64,000 bases of DNA from Pseudomonas sp. LP_7_YM (GTDB taxonomy: Bacteria > Pseudomonadota > Gammaproteobacteria > Pseudomonadales > Pseudomonadaceae): assembly GCF_004364435.1 (NCBI RefSeq), contig NZ_SOCT01000003.1:310001-374000 (forward strand). Direction: 5' to 3'. Positions 1-9,592 of this stretch are shown here, in pieces. Below the pieces are notes generated by a model that was not told the DNA's origin, made no database searches, and saw nothing but the letters and a program-made list of their open reading frames with translations. Position numbers and translations under genes: made by a program. Every line of letters starts with the position of its first letter. Within the stretch, counting starts at the first letter, position 1.

Positions 1-1671
1 GGTAAATGCCTGCGCCGCGCCGACTTCCACCTTCCAGCCTTGTTGCGGGTCGTTGTCGAGGATGCAGATCTGCAACTCGCTCCAGCCCGCCAGGTGATGA
101 TCGGCTGCGCTGAGAACAGCCTGGCGGTCGGTAGCTGCGGTAAGACGTTTCGACAGTTCGAGCAGTTCGCTGGTTTCCTGCTGGGTGTCACGCAACGCCT
201 GCATCTGGCGACGCTGGCGTGCAGCGAGATTGCCGGTCAGTGCGGCCATCATCAGGAAGAACAGCAGGGTCAGCACGTCTTCTTCGCGCTGAATGCTTAA
301 GGAGAAATTCGGCGGAATGAACAGAAAGTCATAGGCCAGAAACGACAGCACCGAGCAGACCATCGCCGGGCCCACACTGCTGCGTACGGCCACCAGCAAC
401 ACCGCCGCCAGAAACACCAGCGAAATGTTGGGCAACGCCAGTACGCTGGAGACCGCCCAGGCCAGTGCACTGGCACCTGTTGTCGCCACCACCGCCAGCA
501 GGTAATCGAACCATCGCCACGTGCGCGGGGTGGTCGAGCGCGGCTGAGCGGGATGCGCCTCGCTGTCGAGAACGTTGATCTCAAGCCCATGGACGTTGCG
601 CAACAGCCGCGACGCCAGACCGCCGCCGAACCTCCGGCGCCACAGCGACGGCCTCGACTGGCCCACCAGCACCAGACTGGCACGCCGCTCGGCAGCATGT
701 TGAATCAGGGTTTTAGCCACTTCAGGCGCCCGCAGCAGCACCACTTCGCCGCCCAGGCGTTCGGCCAGTTGCTGGGCGGTTTGCAGTCGGCCACGCGTGC
801 GCTCGTCGACGAAGCGGCCAGTATCGATGTGCACCAGACTCCACGGCAGGTGTCTGCGCTGTGCAACCCGACTGGCGTGCCGCACCAGACGCTCGGCCTG
901 GGCATCGCCATCGATGCCCACCAGCAATCGCCCGCGCACCGCAGGCGCGGCTTGACCCAGTTGCCTGTAGCCCAGCGCCAGATCGTTATCCACCTGTGCG
1001 GCGGCGGTCTGCATCGCCAGTTCGCGCAATGCGGTCAGGTTGGTCTGAGTGAAGAAAGCATCAATGGCCGCCCTTGCCTGCTCGGGCACATACACCTTGC
1101 CGTCGCGCAGACGCTCCAACAGCTCGCGAGGCGGCAGGTCGATCAGCACCAGTTCGTAGGCCTCCTGCAATACCCAGTCGGGCAGGGTTTCGCGCACCTG
1201 CACGCCGGTGATGCCGCGCACCTGATCGTTGAGACTTTCCAGATGCTGGACGTTGACCGTGGTGTAGACGTCAATCCCCGCTGACAGCAGTTCCTGAATA
1301 TCCTGCCAGCGCTTGGCGTGACGACTGCCCGGGGCGTTGCTGTGGGCCAGTTCGTCGACCAGCACCAGTTTCGGTCGGGCGCCGAGCAGGCCGTCGAGGT
1401 CCATTTCCTCGAGCATGACGCCGCGGTATTCGGAACGCAGCATGGGTTGCTGCGCCAACCCGCCGAGCAGCGCTTCGGTCTCGGCGCGGCCGTGGGTCTC
1501 GACCACACCGACCCGTAATGCAACGCCCTGACGCATCTGGGCATGAGCGGCCTGCAACATGGCGAAGGTCTTGCCCACGCCCGGTGCAGCGCCAAGGAAG
1601 ACCTTCAACCGACCGCGATCGTCGCGAGGGAGATTGGCCAGCAACGCGTCGGCACGGCTGTCTGAATTCAC
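1..1671 (-). CDS. kdpD: KdpD osmosensitive K+ sensor histidine kinase (3' end cut by window start)
   Basis: Membrane sensor kinase that, with KdpE, controls the kdp operon. The first 557 codons are present, and the transmitter domain lies beyond position 1. I chose the GTG at 1671 because it gives the family N-terminus (MNSDSRADALL) and is followed by the KdpD ATP-binding signature GAAPGVGKTFAML at about residues 28-40. A second conserved stretch, LVDELAHSNAPGSRH, follows at about residue 110. A Usp-like region and a DUF4118 membrane block with several hydrophobic segments are readable towards the window edge. It lies 330 bases downstream of kdpC on the same strand, as in other kdpFABC-DE loci. 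Family and direction are certain. The C-terminal half and kdpE cannot be seen. Confidence 0.95.
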   Translation of the reverse strand, partial: MNSDSRADALLANLPRDDRGRLKVFLGAAPGVGKTFAMLQAAHAQMRQGVALRVGVVETHGRAETEALLGGLAQQPMLRSEYRGVMLEEMDLDGLLGARPKLVLVDELAHSNAPGSRHAKRWQDIQELLSAGIDVYTTVNVQHLESLNDQVRGITGVQVRETLPDWVLQEAYELVLIDLPPRELLERLRDGKVYVPEQARAAIDAFFTQTNLTALRELAMQTAAAQVDNDLALGYRQLGQAAPAVRGRLLVGIDGDAQAERLVRHASRVAQRRHLPWSLVHIDTGRFVDERTRGRLQTAQQLAERLGGEVVLLRAPEVAKTLIQHAAERRASLVLVGQSRPSLWRRRFGGGLASRLLRNVHGLEINVLDSEAHPAQPRSTTPRTWRWFDYLLAVVATTGASALAWAVSSVLALPNISLVFLAAVLLVAVRSSVGPAMVCSVLSFLAYDFLFIPPNFSLSIQREEDVLTLLFFLMMAALTGNLAARQRRQMQALRDTQQETSELLELSKRLTAATDRQAVLSAADHHLAGWSELQICILDNDPQQGWKVEVGAAQAFT

Positions 1672-2001
1672 GATGGTTGTCCTGACTGATTGCTCACTTT
1701 TTTCCTGACTTGACTCATAACGACCTGATAGGGCGATCTGCATGGGCCTGACCTAACGCGCGCCTGAGCAAACCGGCTCATAAAAGCTTCGCCGCACACA
1801 CATCCACACCACTTACACAGTATTCGTTCAACCTTGACGGCTCGGCGCTGTATCAGCGTATTGCCGCGTTATTGCGTAGGAGACGCCCGGAGGTTACGAC
1901 GGCAGCAAAAGCGGTAGGTCAGGCAAGCATTCATACCTGACCCACCCTCTTTGCGAGCAAGCTTGCTCCCACCGGGTTTATTCATAACGCGGCTTTGCCA
2001 G
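1672..2001. other. kdpC-kdpD spacer with one REP-like palindrome
   Basis: 330 bases without a plausible gene. The only structure is the palindrome at 1955-1968, listed separately. It could attenuate transcription from kdpFABC into kdpD, or kdpD may have its own promoter here, but I see no strong promoter. Confidence 0.5.
1955..1968. repeat. REP-type palindrome
   Basis: GAGCAAGCTTGCTC is a perfect 14-base palindrome inside GCGAGCAAGCTTGCTCCCAC. This matches the extragenic palindromes common in P. fluorescens/P. syringae genomes. A diverged relative lies at about 53932-53960. Confidence 0.7.
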
Positions 2002-2571
2002 TCAGTTGGCCCGCTTGGTAGCAGGCAACTGGCTCAAGCTCTGGTTCAACGCCAGCACGTTCACCACCGGCGGGCCAATCAGCGGGCTGTAGGTGTTGGC
2101 TGCCACCAGCCCTTGGACCGTCTCGCGCGGCAGATGCCGGGCAGTCGCCACCCGCACTACCTGATAATCCGCCGCCGCTGGCGACAGGTGCGGGTCCAGA
2201 CCGCTGGCTGAGGTGGTCAGCAGATTCAACGGTACCGGTCCTTGGCCTTCAACCTGCTCTTTCGCCGCGTCCTCGCCGACACGCGCTGCCAGCGCCGGGT
2301 TGCTGGGCGCCAGATTGCTCGCACCACTGGCCACTGTGGCATACGCCGCAGCCGATGGACGCGAATGAAACCACTGCTCACCGGTGAAACTCTGCGCGAT
2401 CAGTTCCGAGCCACGGACCTTTTCCTGATCGTCGTACACCAGACTGCCGTTGGCCTGTTCCGGGAACGCCAGCTGGGCGACCCCCGTCACCACCAGCGGA
2501 TAAGCCACACCGGTGATCAACGTCATCAGAACCAGCAGGCTCACTGCGGGACGCACTATAGTCGACATCAT
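2002..2571 (-). CDS. kdpC: K+-transporting ATPase subunit KdpC
   Basis: Small subunit of the KdpFABC potassium pump, 189 residues, the usual family length. It has one N-terminal transmembrane segment (about residues 12-32, [19 protein letters not shown]). A periplasmic domain follows with the conserved GSELIAQSF and [10 protein letters not shown] motifs, and near the C-terminus [17 protein letters not shown]. In the family it stabilises the complex and raises ATP affinity of KdpB. It is the last kdpFABC cistron, 62 bases after kdpB. Confidence 0.97.
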   Translation of the reverse strand: MMSTIVRPAVSLLVLMTLITGVAYPLVVTGVAQLAFPEQANGSLVYDDQEKVRGSELIAQSFTGEQWFHSRPSAAAYATVASGASNLAPSNPALAARVGEDAAKEQVEGQGPVPLNLLTTSASGLDPHLSPAAADYQVVRVATARHLPRETVQGLVAANTYSPLIGPPVVNVLALNQSLSQLPATKRAN

Positions 2572-2633
2572 TCAATCCTCAATCCAGTCAGGTGCTGCGG
2601 GCGCATGCATGCCGCGCAGCGCAGAGACAACGC

Positions 2634-4712
2634 TTACACCAGGTGCAACCCGGTCAGCAGCATGTCGATAAGCTTGATCGCCACGAACGGCACGACGATG
2701 CCCCCCAGCCCGTAGATCAACAGGTTGCGACGCAGCAGATGCGCCGCGCTTGCCGCCTGCACCCGCACGCCGCGCAGGGCCAGCGGGATCAGCACGACGA
2801 TGATCAGGGCGTTGAAGACGATGGCCGAGAGGATCGCGCTCTGCGGGCTGGCCAGGTGCATGACGTTGAGCACGCCCAGTTGCGGATAGATGGCCGCGAA
2901 CAGCGCCGGCAGGATGGCGAAATACTTGGCCACATCGTTGGCAATCGAGAAGGTGGTGAGTGCGCCGCGTGTGACCAGCAATTCCTTGCCGATCTGCACC
3001 ACGTCCAGCAGCTTGGTCGGATCGCTGTCCAGATCGACCATGTTCGCCGCTTCCCGCGCCGCCTGCGTACCGTCGTTCATCGCCATGCCGACGTCAGCTT
3101 GAGCCAGCGCTGGCGCATCATTGGCGCCGTCGCCGCACATCGCCACCAAACGCCCGTCGTTCTGCTCCTGACGAATGCGCTCCAGTTTTTTCTCCGGCGT
3201 GGCTTCGGCAAGCACGTCATCAACGCCCGCCTCGGCCGCAATCGCCGCTGCGGTCAGCGGGTTGTCGCCGGTCACCATGACCGTACGGATTCCCAGCTTG
3301 CGCAGTTCTTCGAAGCGCTGGCGAATGCCGGGCTTGACCACGTCCTTGAGGTGAATGGCGCCTAGCAGGGTACTGTCGACCGAGACCAGCAAAGGCGTGC
3401 CACCGGTCTTGGCAATCTTGTCGATTTCCCGCGCCAGAACGGGCGGCAGATCACTGCGATCACGGCCCAGAAACTTTAACAGCGAATCCACGGCGCCCTT
3501 GCGATAAACGTGACCGTTGCAGTCGACGCCGGACAGGCGGGTTTCGGCGCTGAAAGGCACGGCCGTCAGTTGGTCTGGCGCAGCCTCGCTCATGGGATGC
3601 AGGGCGCGCAGGTACTCGACGATGGACTTGCCTTCCGCGGTGTCGTCGGCCAGCGAGGCCAGCAGCGTGCCATCGCTCAATTGCTTGCCACTCACCCCTG
3701 GCGCGGCATACACCGCCGAGCAGCGTCGATTGCCAAAGGTGATGGTGCCGGTCTTGTCCAGCAGCAACACGTGGACGTCGCCCGCCGCTTCTACCGCACG
3801 CCCGGATTTGGCGATGACGTTCAGGCGCACCAGGCGATCCATGCCGGCGATACCGATGGCCGACAGCAGGCCGCCAATGGTGGTGGGGATCAGGGTCACC
3901 AGCAGCGCCACCAGAAACACCAGCGGCAGGCTCCCGCCAGCAAAGTGGGCGAATGGCTGCAGGGTCACGACCACCAGCAGAAAGATCAGGGTCAGGCCGA
4001 TCAGCAGAATATCCAGCGCAACTTCGTTGGGGGTCTTCTGCCGTTTGGCGCCTTCCACCAACGCGATCATACGGTCCAGCGTGGACTCTCCGGGGTTGGC
4101 GCTGATGCGTATGCGCAGCCAGTCGGACACCAGCCGTGTGTTGCCGGTCACCGCCGAACGATCACCACCGGACTCACGAATCACCGGCGCAGACTCCCCG
4201 GTAATCGCCGCTTCATTGACCGCCGCAATGCCTTCGATAACCTCGCCGTCGCCGGGAATCAGTTCCCCCGCGTCGACCCGCACTACGTCGCCCTTGCGCA
4301 AGGTGCTGGCATTGACAGTGGTGAACGCCCCGCCCTCGCCTTGCAAACGGGCCTTTAGGCCTTCGCTGCCAGACTTGAGGCTGTCGGCCCGTGCCCTGCC
4401 GCGCCCTTCGGCCAGTGCCTCGGCGAAATTGGCGAACAGCACGGTGAACCACAGCCAGACCGCGATCTGCACCGCGACCAGGGTTGGCACCGCGGGGTCG
4501 GGAATCAGGCACAGAACGGTGGTCAGGATCGCGGTCAGTTCGACCACCAGCATCACCGGCGCGCGCTGCAACTGACGCGGGTCGAGCTTGACAAAAGCCT
4601 GAATCAGGGCCGGGCGCCACAGCTCGGCAAAACCGGTTTCGGCCGGTGCCGCTGGCTGCGCAGGGGCTTGGGTCACAGGGGGGCTGGACACAGGTGTTTG
4701 CATGTTCATCAT
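2634..4712 (-). CDS. kdpB: K+-transporting P-type ATPase catalytic subunit KdpB
   Basis: ATP-hydrolysing P-type ATPase subunit of the high-affinity K+ importer in the inner membrane, 692 residues. The actuator TGES motif is at about residue 175. The phosphorylation motif DKTGTIT is at about 318, with its aspartate intact. The hinge motif [12 protein letters not shown] is near 527. Hydrophobic helices frame the cytoplasmic domains. The N-terminus carries a Pro/Ala-rich leader ([18 protein letters not shown]) longer than in E. coli. Its start is 7 bases after the kdpA stop, so translation is probably coupled. Confidence 0.98.
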   Translation of the reverse strand: MMNMQTPVSSPPVTQAPAQPAAPAETGFAELWRPALIQAFVKLDPRQLQRAPVMLVVELTAILTTVLCLIPDPAVPTLVAVQIAVWLWFTVLFANFAEALAEGRGRARADSLKSGSEGLKARLQGEGGAFTTVNASTLRKGDVVRVDAGELIPGDGEVIEGIAAVNEAAITGESAPVIRESGGDRSAVTGNTRLVSDWLRIRISANPGESTLDRMIALVEGAKRQKTPNEVALDILLIGLTLIFLLVVVTLQPFAHFAGGSLPLVFLVALLVTLIPTTIGGLLSAIGIAGMDRLVRLNVIAKSGRAVEAAGDVHVLLLDKTGTITFGNRRCSAVYAAPGVSGKQLSDGTLLASLADDTAEGKSIVEYLRALHPMSEAAPDQLTAVPFSAETRLSGVDCNGHVYRKGAVDSLLKFLGRDRSDLPPVLAREIDKIAKTGGTPLLVSVDSTLLGAIHLKDVVKPGIRQRFEELRKLGIRTVMVTGDNPLTAAAIAAEAGVDDVLAEATPEKKLERIRQEQNDGRLVAMCGDGANDAPALAQADVGMAMNDGTQAAREAANMVDLDSDPTKLLDVVQIGKELLVTRGALTTFSIANDVAKYFAILPALFAAIYPQLGVLNVMHLASPQSAILSAIVFNALIIVVLIPLALRGVRVQAASAAHLLRRNLLIYGLGGIVVPFVAIKLIDMLLTGLHLV

Positions 4713-4719
4713 TCAGTCC

Positions 4720-6414
4720 TCAGAAGCCCAGGCTCAAGTGTTCGGCAATCGGGCCCAGCGCCAGGGTCGGCAGAAAGGTCAGGCCGCCCACCAGCAAAAT
4801 GGTCACGGTCAACAGGGTGACGAACAGCGGGCCGTGAGTCGGAAAGCTGTTCAGGCCCAGCGGCGAGGCTTTCTTCGCAGCCAGACTGCCTGCAAGGGCC
4901 AGCACCGGCAGGATGTAACCGAAGCGCCCAAGGAACATCGACAGGCTGAGCATCAGGTTGTGGAACAGGGTATTGCCATTGAAACCGCCGAATGCCGAGC
5001 CGTTGTTGGCGGTGGCCGAGGTGTAGTTGTAAAGCAACTGGCTGAAGCCATGTGCGCCGGGATTGCTCACCGCGCCGGCCGGGCCTGGCAAGGAGGCTGC
5101 CAGCGCGCCCAGCACCAGCACCCCGACCGGCATCACGATCAGCGTCGCCACCAACAGCTTCACCTCGCGAGCCTGCAATTTCTTGCCCAGGTATTCCGGG
5201 GTGCGACCGATCATCAGACCCGCCAGGAACACGGCGATCAGCACGTTGAGCAACATGCCGTACAGCCCCGCCCCGACCCCGCCGAAGATCACTTCGCCGA
5301 CCATCATGTTGGCCATGGCGACCATCCCGGTCAGTGGGTTGAGGCTGTCATGCATGCCGTTGACCGAACCGTTGGACGCGGCAGTGGTAGTGGTCGTCCA
5401 CAGTACCGTGGCCGTGGTACCGAATCGGGTTTCCTTGCCCTCCATCGGCGCGGTCTGTTCCACCGAGGCAACATTCAGCGTGGGATTGGGCTGATATTCG
5501 GACCACAAAGCGGTGGCGCCGCCGACCAGGAACAGCACCAGCATGCAAGCGATGATCGCGCGACTCTGGCGCAGGTCTTTGACGTAGTGGCCAAAGGTGA
5601 ACACCAGGGCTGCCGGAATCAGGATGATCGCGCTCATCTCCAGCAGATTGCTCCAGGCCGTAGGGTTTTCGAACGGGTGCGCCGAGTTGACGCCGAAGAA
5701 GCCGCCACCGTTGGTGCCCAGCTGCTTGATCGCGATCTGACTGGCGGCCGGGCCAAGCGGGATGGTTTGGTCGGTGCCTTGCAGGGTGAGCGCATCGACG
5801 TAGTGAGCGAAGGTCTGCGGCACTCCCTGCCAGACCAGAAACAGCGCCAGCATGATGCACAGCGGCAACAGGCCGTAAAGGGTGGCACGCGTCATGTCGG
5901 CCCAAAAGTTGCCGATGTGTTGCGCCGAGCGACGACCGATTCCCCGGCAAAACGCGACCAGCACGGCAATGCCGGTGGCGGCGCTGACGAAGTTCTGTAC
6001 CGTCAGGCCGGCCATCTGGCTTAGATAGCTCAGGGATGATTCGCCGCTGTAGCTTTGCCAGTTGGTGTTGGTGACGAAGCTCATCGTCGTGTTGAACGCC
6101 AGTGACCACTCCATGCCCGGCAAGCCTTGCGGGTTGAGCGGCAGCGCGCCCTGGAATAGCAGAATCGCAAACAGCGCGACGAACCCCGCCAGGTTGAATG
6201 CCAGCAAGGCCAGTGCGTAGTGCTTCCAGTTTTGCTCGACCTTGGGGTCGATGCCGGACAGGCGATAACAGACGCCCTCGACCGGTCCCATGACCGGCGT
6301 CAGAAATGTGCGTTCGCCTTCCATGACCTTGTAATAAAAGCGGCCCAGTAACGGCGCAGGCACCAGCACCAGCGCAAAAAAAGCCAGAATCAGCAGATAG
6401 TCGTAGCCGTGCAT
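4720..6414 (-). CDS. kdpA: K+-transporting ATPase subunit KdpA
   Basis: Potassium-binding, channel-like subunit of KdpFABC, 564 residues with about ten transmembrane helices. The four pore-loop regions are readable: TNTNWQSYSGE, TNGGGFFGVNSAHPFENPT, GEVIFGGVGAGLYGM and TSATANNGSAFGG. The frame is open further upstream, but the ATG at 6414 gives the family start MHGYDYLLILAFFALVL. It sits 5 bases after the kdpF stop with GGAGTG as ribosome site. The extension upstream of that ATG is the kdpF gene read in another frame. Confidence 0.97.
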   Translation of the reverse strand: MHGYDYLLILAFFALVLVPAPLLGRFYYKVMEGERTFLTPVMGPVEGVCYRLSGIDPKVEQNWKHYALALLAFNLAGFVALFAILLFQGALPLNPQGLPGMEWSLAFNTTMSFVTNTNWQSYSGESSLSYLSQMAGLTVQNFVSAATGIAVLVAFCRGIGRRSAQHIGNFWADMTRATLYGLLPLCIMLALFLVWQGVPQTFAHYVDALTLQGTDQTIPLGPAASQIAIKQLGTNGGGFFGVNSAHPFENPTAWSNLLEMSAIILIPAALVFTFGHYVKDLRQSRAIIACMLVLFLVGGATALWSEYQPNPTLNVASVEQTAPMEGKETRFGTTATVLWTTTTTAASNGSVNGMHDSLNPLTGMVAMANMMVGEVIFGGVGAGLYGMLLNVLIAVFLAGLMIGRTPEYLGKKLQAREVKLLVATLIVMPVGVLVLGALAASLPGPAGAVSNPGAHGFSQLLYNYTSATANNGSAFGGFNGNTLFHNLMLSLSMFLGRFGYILPVLALAGSLAAKKASPLGLNSFPTHGPLFVTLLTVTILLVGGLTFLPTLALGPIAEHLSLGF

Positions 6415-6419
6415 GGTCG

Positions 6420-6515
6420 TCACTCCTCGACCCGGCCGGCACGCAACAGCGCCACCAGCAAGTACACGAACAACCCTGCCGCCAACAACAGTGACACCCC
6501 ATCGAGACCGCTCAT
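6420..6515 (-). CDS. kdpF: K+-transporting ATPase small subunit KdpF
   Basis: A 31-residue single-span membrane peptide with sequence MSGLDGVSLLLAAGLFVYLL then VALLRAGRVEE. KdpF peptides are about 29 residues and lipid-like stabilisers of the KdpABC complex. The start ATG at 6515 is preceded by GGAGAG, and its stop is 5 bases before kdpA. This is the first cistron of the operon, so the promoter should lie within about 6516-6680. Confidence 0.93.
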   Translation of the reverse strand: MSGLDGVSLLLAAGLFVYLLVALLRAGRVEE

Positions 6516-6572
6516 GAAAACTCTCCGTCATACGGCGATTGCCGTGTGCAGGAATTGTCTTCATTCAGGGTG

Positions 6573-6654
6573 TAAAGGAACGAGACCGACTGCAGGCCTA
6601 CGCCATAAAGAAAGCGTAAAGAATGCCGGTTTCAGGAGGGATCGAGCCGTAAAG
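6573..6654 (-). promoter_or_regulatory. Phased CTTTA repeats upstream of kdpF (possible KdpE binding region)
   Basis: Read on the plus strand, TAAAG occurs at 6573, 6606, 6617 and 6650, giving spacings of 33, 11 and 33 bases, all multiples of 11. On the kdp coding strand these are CTTTA boxes 58 to 135 bases before the kdpF start, in contexts such as CTTTACACC, CTTTATGG and CTTTACGC. The E. coli KdpE site is also T-rich with TTTA/TTTACA elements. The KdpE assignment is inference from that likeness and the position. Confidence 0.45.
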
Positions 6655-6682
6655 AGCGCCTTGATGGCATGCGTCCGCAGGC

Positions 6683-7222
6683 TTAAGTCACCTTTTGAGT
6701 CACCTCATCCGGACGCGAACGAAAGACCAGACTTGGCGCCTGCCCCGGCACGTCGCTGAGGGTGTCGATGCGCTGCATCCCGGATTTCTCCAGCACGCGG
6801 ATCGAGGCATGGTGCTGGGGCCTGACCACAGCAAAGACTTCCGCGACCTGCAACTCAACGAATGCGAAGTCCAGCGCTGCCCGGCTCAGCTCGGTAGCAT
6901 AGCCCTGCCCCCAGGCCTGCACGCCGAAGCGGTAGCCCAGATTCAGCCTCAGGACATCCCCATAGCGACGCGCATCAATCCCGCCAAAACCGATGACCTG
7001 ATCGGGGCGCTCGCGGGTGGCGATGGCCCACTGTCCGTAGCCTGTGCTTTGCCAGTGAGCCAGCCAGCCCTTTAGCACCGACTGCGCCTGTTCGATGCGG
7101 GTCAGCGGCCCGGAAGGGTTGAACTGGTTAGTCGCAGGATCGCTGTAGATCGCGAACAAACTGCCAAGGTCGTCCACGGTGGGGGTTCGCAGGATCAGCC
7201 GTTCGGTCGTTCGTTGCATCAC
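6683..7222 (-). CDS. GNAT family N-acetyltransferase (RimJ/RimL type)
   Basis: A 179-residue acetyl-CoA-dependent acyltransferase of the RimJ/RimL-like branch. It has the N-terminal pattern TERLILRTPTVDDLGSLF, the central strand GFGGIDARRYGD, and the acetyl-CoA loop region VQAWGQGYATELSRAALDFAF at about residues 107-127. The late motif NASIRVLEKSGM appears here as HASIRVLEKSGM. The substrate cannot be told from sequence. It stands alone, convergent with nothing, 18 bases downstream of the uvrB stop and on the same strand. Confidence 0.9.
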   Translation of the reverse strand: MMQRTTERLILRTPTVDDLGSLFAIYSDPATNQFNPSGPLTRIEQAQSVLKGWLAHWQSTGYGQWAIATRERPDQVIGFGGIDARRYGDVLRLNLGYRFGVQAWGQGYATELSRAALDFAFVELQVAEVFAVVRPQHHASIRVLEKSGMQRIDTLSDVPGQAPSLVFRSRPDEVTQKVT

Positions 7223-7240
7223 GCGTCCCCTGTGTTTGCC

Positions 7241-9256
7241 TCAAACCGCCAGCAACCGCTCACGCAGCTTGGTGATTTCGTCGCGCATCTGGGCGGCCGC
7301 TTCGAACTCCAGATCCCGTGCCAGCTGATACATCTTTTCTTCCAGTTGACGAATGCGCTTGGTGATCTCGCTTGGCGAGCGCAGTTCGGCTTCGTACCTG
7401 GCGTTCTCCTCGGCAGCCTTGGCCATGCCCTTGCGTTTCTTGCTGCGCGAGCCAGGCACGGTGGCACCTTCCATGATGTCAGTGACGTCCTTGACCACGC
7501 CTTTGGGAATGATGCCGTTGGCCAGGTTGAAGGCGATCTGCTTTTCACGCCTGCGATCGGTCTCGCCGATGGCCCGCTCCATGGAGCCGGTGATTCTGTC
7601 GGCGTAGAGAATCGCCCGTCCATTGAGGTTGCGCGCCGCCCGACCGATGGTTTGGATCAGCGAGCGCTCGGACCGCAGGAAGCCTTCCTTGTCAGCGTCA
7701 AGAATCGCCACCAGCGACACTTCCGGCATGTCCAGTCCCTCGCGCAGCAGGTTGATCCCCACCAGCACGTCGAAGGTGCCCAGGCGCAGGTCGCGAATGA
7801 TTTCGACCCGCTCCACCGTATCGATGTCAGAGTGCAGGTAGCGCACCCGCACGCCGTGGTCCGCCAGATAATCGGTCAAGTCTTCGGACATGCGTTTGGT
7901 CAGGGTCGTGACCAGTACCCGCTCTTCCATGTCCACGCGCTTCTTGATCTCGGACAGCAGGTCGTCGACCTGAGTCAGCGCCGGACGGATCTCGATCTGA
8001 GGATCGACCAGGCCGGTGGGCCGCACCACCTGCTCGACCACGCGCCCGGCGTGCTCGCCTTCGTACGTCCCAGGCGTCGCCGAAACGAAGATGGTCTGCG
8101 GGCTGATATTTTCCCATTCATCGAAGCGCATGGGCCGGTTGTCCAGTGCCGACGGCAGACGGAAGCCGTACTCGACCAGGGTTTCCTTGCGCGAGCGGTC
8201 ACCTTTGTACATGGCGCCGACCTGCGGCACGCTGACGTGGGATTCGTCGATCACCAGCAGCGCGTCATCCGGCAGATAGTCATACAGCGTGGGCGGCGGC
8301 GCCCCGGACGGACGGCCGGACAGGTAGCGCGAGTAGTTTTCGATACCGTTGCAGTAACCCAGTTCGAGAATCATCTCCAGGTCGAAACGGGTGCGTTGTT
8401 CAAGGCGCTGGGCTTCCACCAGTTTGTTGGCGCCACGCAGGTACTCCAGACGCTCCTGCAGCTCGACCTTGATCCCTTCCATGGCGTCCAGCAACGTTTC
8501 ACGCGGCGTCACATAGTGGCTCTTGGGGTAGAAGGTGAAGCGCGGCAGTTTTCGAATGACTTCGCCGGTCAACGGGTCGAACGCCGACAGGCTCTCGACC
8601 TCATCGTCGAACAGCTCGATGCGGATAGCTTCCAGGTCCGATTCGGCCGGGAAGATATCAATCACATCGCCACGCACCCGGAAGGTCGCCCGGGCAAAAT
8701 CCATGTCATTGCGGGTGTATTGCAGGTCAGCCAGACGACGCAGCAAGGCGCGCTGATCGAGCTTGTCGCCACGGTCGACGTGCAAGACCATGCGCAAATA
8801 GGTTTCCGGGCTACCCAGACCGTAGATGCACGACACCGTGGTAACGATGATCGCGTCCTTGCGCTCCAGCAACGCCTTGGTAGCGGAGAGGCGCATCTGT
8901 TCGATGTGGTCATTGATCGAGGCGTCCTTCTCGATGAAGGTGTCCGACGACGGCACGTAGGCTTCGGGCTGATAGTAATCGTAGTAAGAAACGAAATACT
9001 CGACGGCGTTATTGGGGAAGAACGCCTTGAACTCGCCATACAACTGCGCGGCCAGGGTCTTGTTCGGCGCCAGTACCAGGGTCGGGCGCTGCACCTGCTG
9101 GATCACGTTGGCAATACTGAAGGTCTTGCCCGAACCGGTCACACCGAGCAGGGTCTGGTGGGACAGGCCAGCATCGATGCCTTCGACCAGCTGACGAATC
9201 GCCTCCGGTTGATCACCGGCCGGCTCAAAACGGGTAACGAGCTGAAACTCGGACAT
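7241..9256 (-). CDS. uvrB: UvrABC nucleotide excision repair subunit UvrB
   Basis: Damage-verifying helicase-like subunit of UvrABC, 671 residues, full length. The Walker A motif GVTGSGKT is at about residues 38-45. The beta-hairpin region with [12 protein letters not shown] is near residue 95. DEXH-like VIDESHVS and the helicase motif QTIGRAARN are present. The C-terminal UVR domain ([17 protein letters not shown]) binds UvrA/UvrC. ATG 9256 gives the family start [17 protein letters not shown], and an upstream in-frame extension to 9334 is not conserved. No LexA-type CTG-N10-CAG box is evident upstream. Confidence 0.98.
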   Translation of the reverse strand: MSEFQLVTRFEPAGDQPEAIRQLVEGIDAGLSHQTLLGVTGSGKTFSIANVIQQVQRPTLVLAPNKTLAAQLYGEFKAFFPNNAVEYFVSYYDYYQPEAYVPSSDTFIEKDASINDHIEQMRLSATKALLERKDAIIVTTVSCIYGLGSPETYLRMVLHVDRGDKLDQRALLRRLADLQYTRNDMDFARATFRVRGDVIDIFPAESDLEAIRIELFDDEVESLSAFDPLTGEVIRKLPRFTFYPKSHYVTPRETLLDAMEGIKVELQERLEYLRGANKLVEAQRLEQRTRFDLEMILELGYCNGIENYSRYLSGRPSGAPPPTLYDYLPDDALLVIDESHVSVPQVGAMYKGDRSRKETLVEYGFRLPSALDNRPMRFDEWENISPQTIFVSATPGTYEGEHAGRVVEQVVRPTGLVDPQIEIRPALTQVDDLLSEIKKRVDMEERVLVTTLTKRMSEDLTDYLADHGVRVRYLHSDIDTVERVEIIRDLRLGTFDVLVGINLLREGLDMPEVSLVAILDADKEGFLRSERSLIQTIGRAARNLNGRAILYADRITGSMERAIGETDRRREKQIAFNLANGIIPKGVVKDVTDIMEGATVPGSRSKKRKGMAKAAEENARYEAELRSPSEITKRIRQLEEKMYQLARDLEFEAAAQMRDEITKLRERLLAV

Positions 9257-9592
9257 GGCATACCTCTGTGTTCGCCCCGGCCTCGAAAGCTCTCGGGCCT
9301 GAGCGTGATGAGCGCGGACGACTGATCTCGCCATGAGAAAAGGCGTACGAAGAAAAGATGATGGGACTACAAATGGAGTCCGCGACGCCAGCTTTCAAGC
9401 CATCATCAGGACATTAGTCCCCGGCACATGACTAATGGTCGAAAAAAATCGGAAAAACCCGGAAAAAACCGGCCATGCCCTGTCGCCCCGGTGCGCGATG
9501 CTCTCTATACTGACTCCCCGTTTGTGCACCGCTCCAGTGCATTCGGCCGGAGCGATGCGACCTATTCACTCCCATTCAGAGCCGCCGCAAAA
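9257..9592. other. Divergent uvrB / aminotransferase control region
   Basis: 336 bases between divergent genes with no coding potential I would defend. It holds an inverted repeat (ATTAGTC 9413-9419 against GACTAAT 9430-9436), three phased A-tracts at 9442-9468, and a TATACT hexamer at 9506-9511. Confidence 0.6.
9413..9511 (+). promoter_or_regulatory. Candidate aminotransferase promoter with phased A-tracts
   Basis: A-runs of 7, 5 and 6 bases at 9442-9448, 9453-9457 and 9463-9468 have centres about 10 bases apart, a spacing that bends DNA. They end about 38 bases before TATACT (9506-9511), a good -10 match. The -35 region is weak (around 9481-9488). The tracts therefore sit where an UP element or upstream bend would act. 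The inverted repeat at 9413-9436 lies just upstream. Confidence 0.45.

Noticed and set aside
4702..6024. 440-codon plus-strand frame opposite kdpA
   Set aside because: Antisense shadow, Gln/His/Arg-rich composition typical of reverse-frame translation.
7214..9325. 703-codon open frame on the plus strand opposite uvrB
   Set aside because: Shadow of uvrB in high-G+C DNA; the translation resembles no family while uvrB is perfect.
9257..9592. LexA box for uvrB
   Set aside because: Looked for CTG-N10-CAG in the upstream region and saw none.
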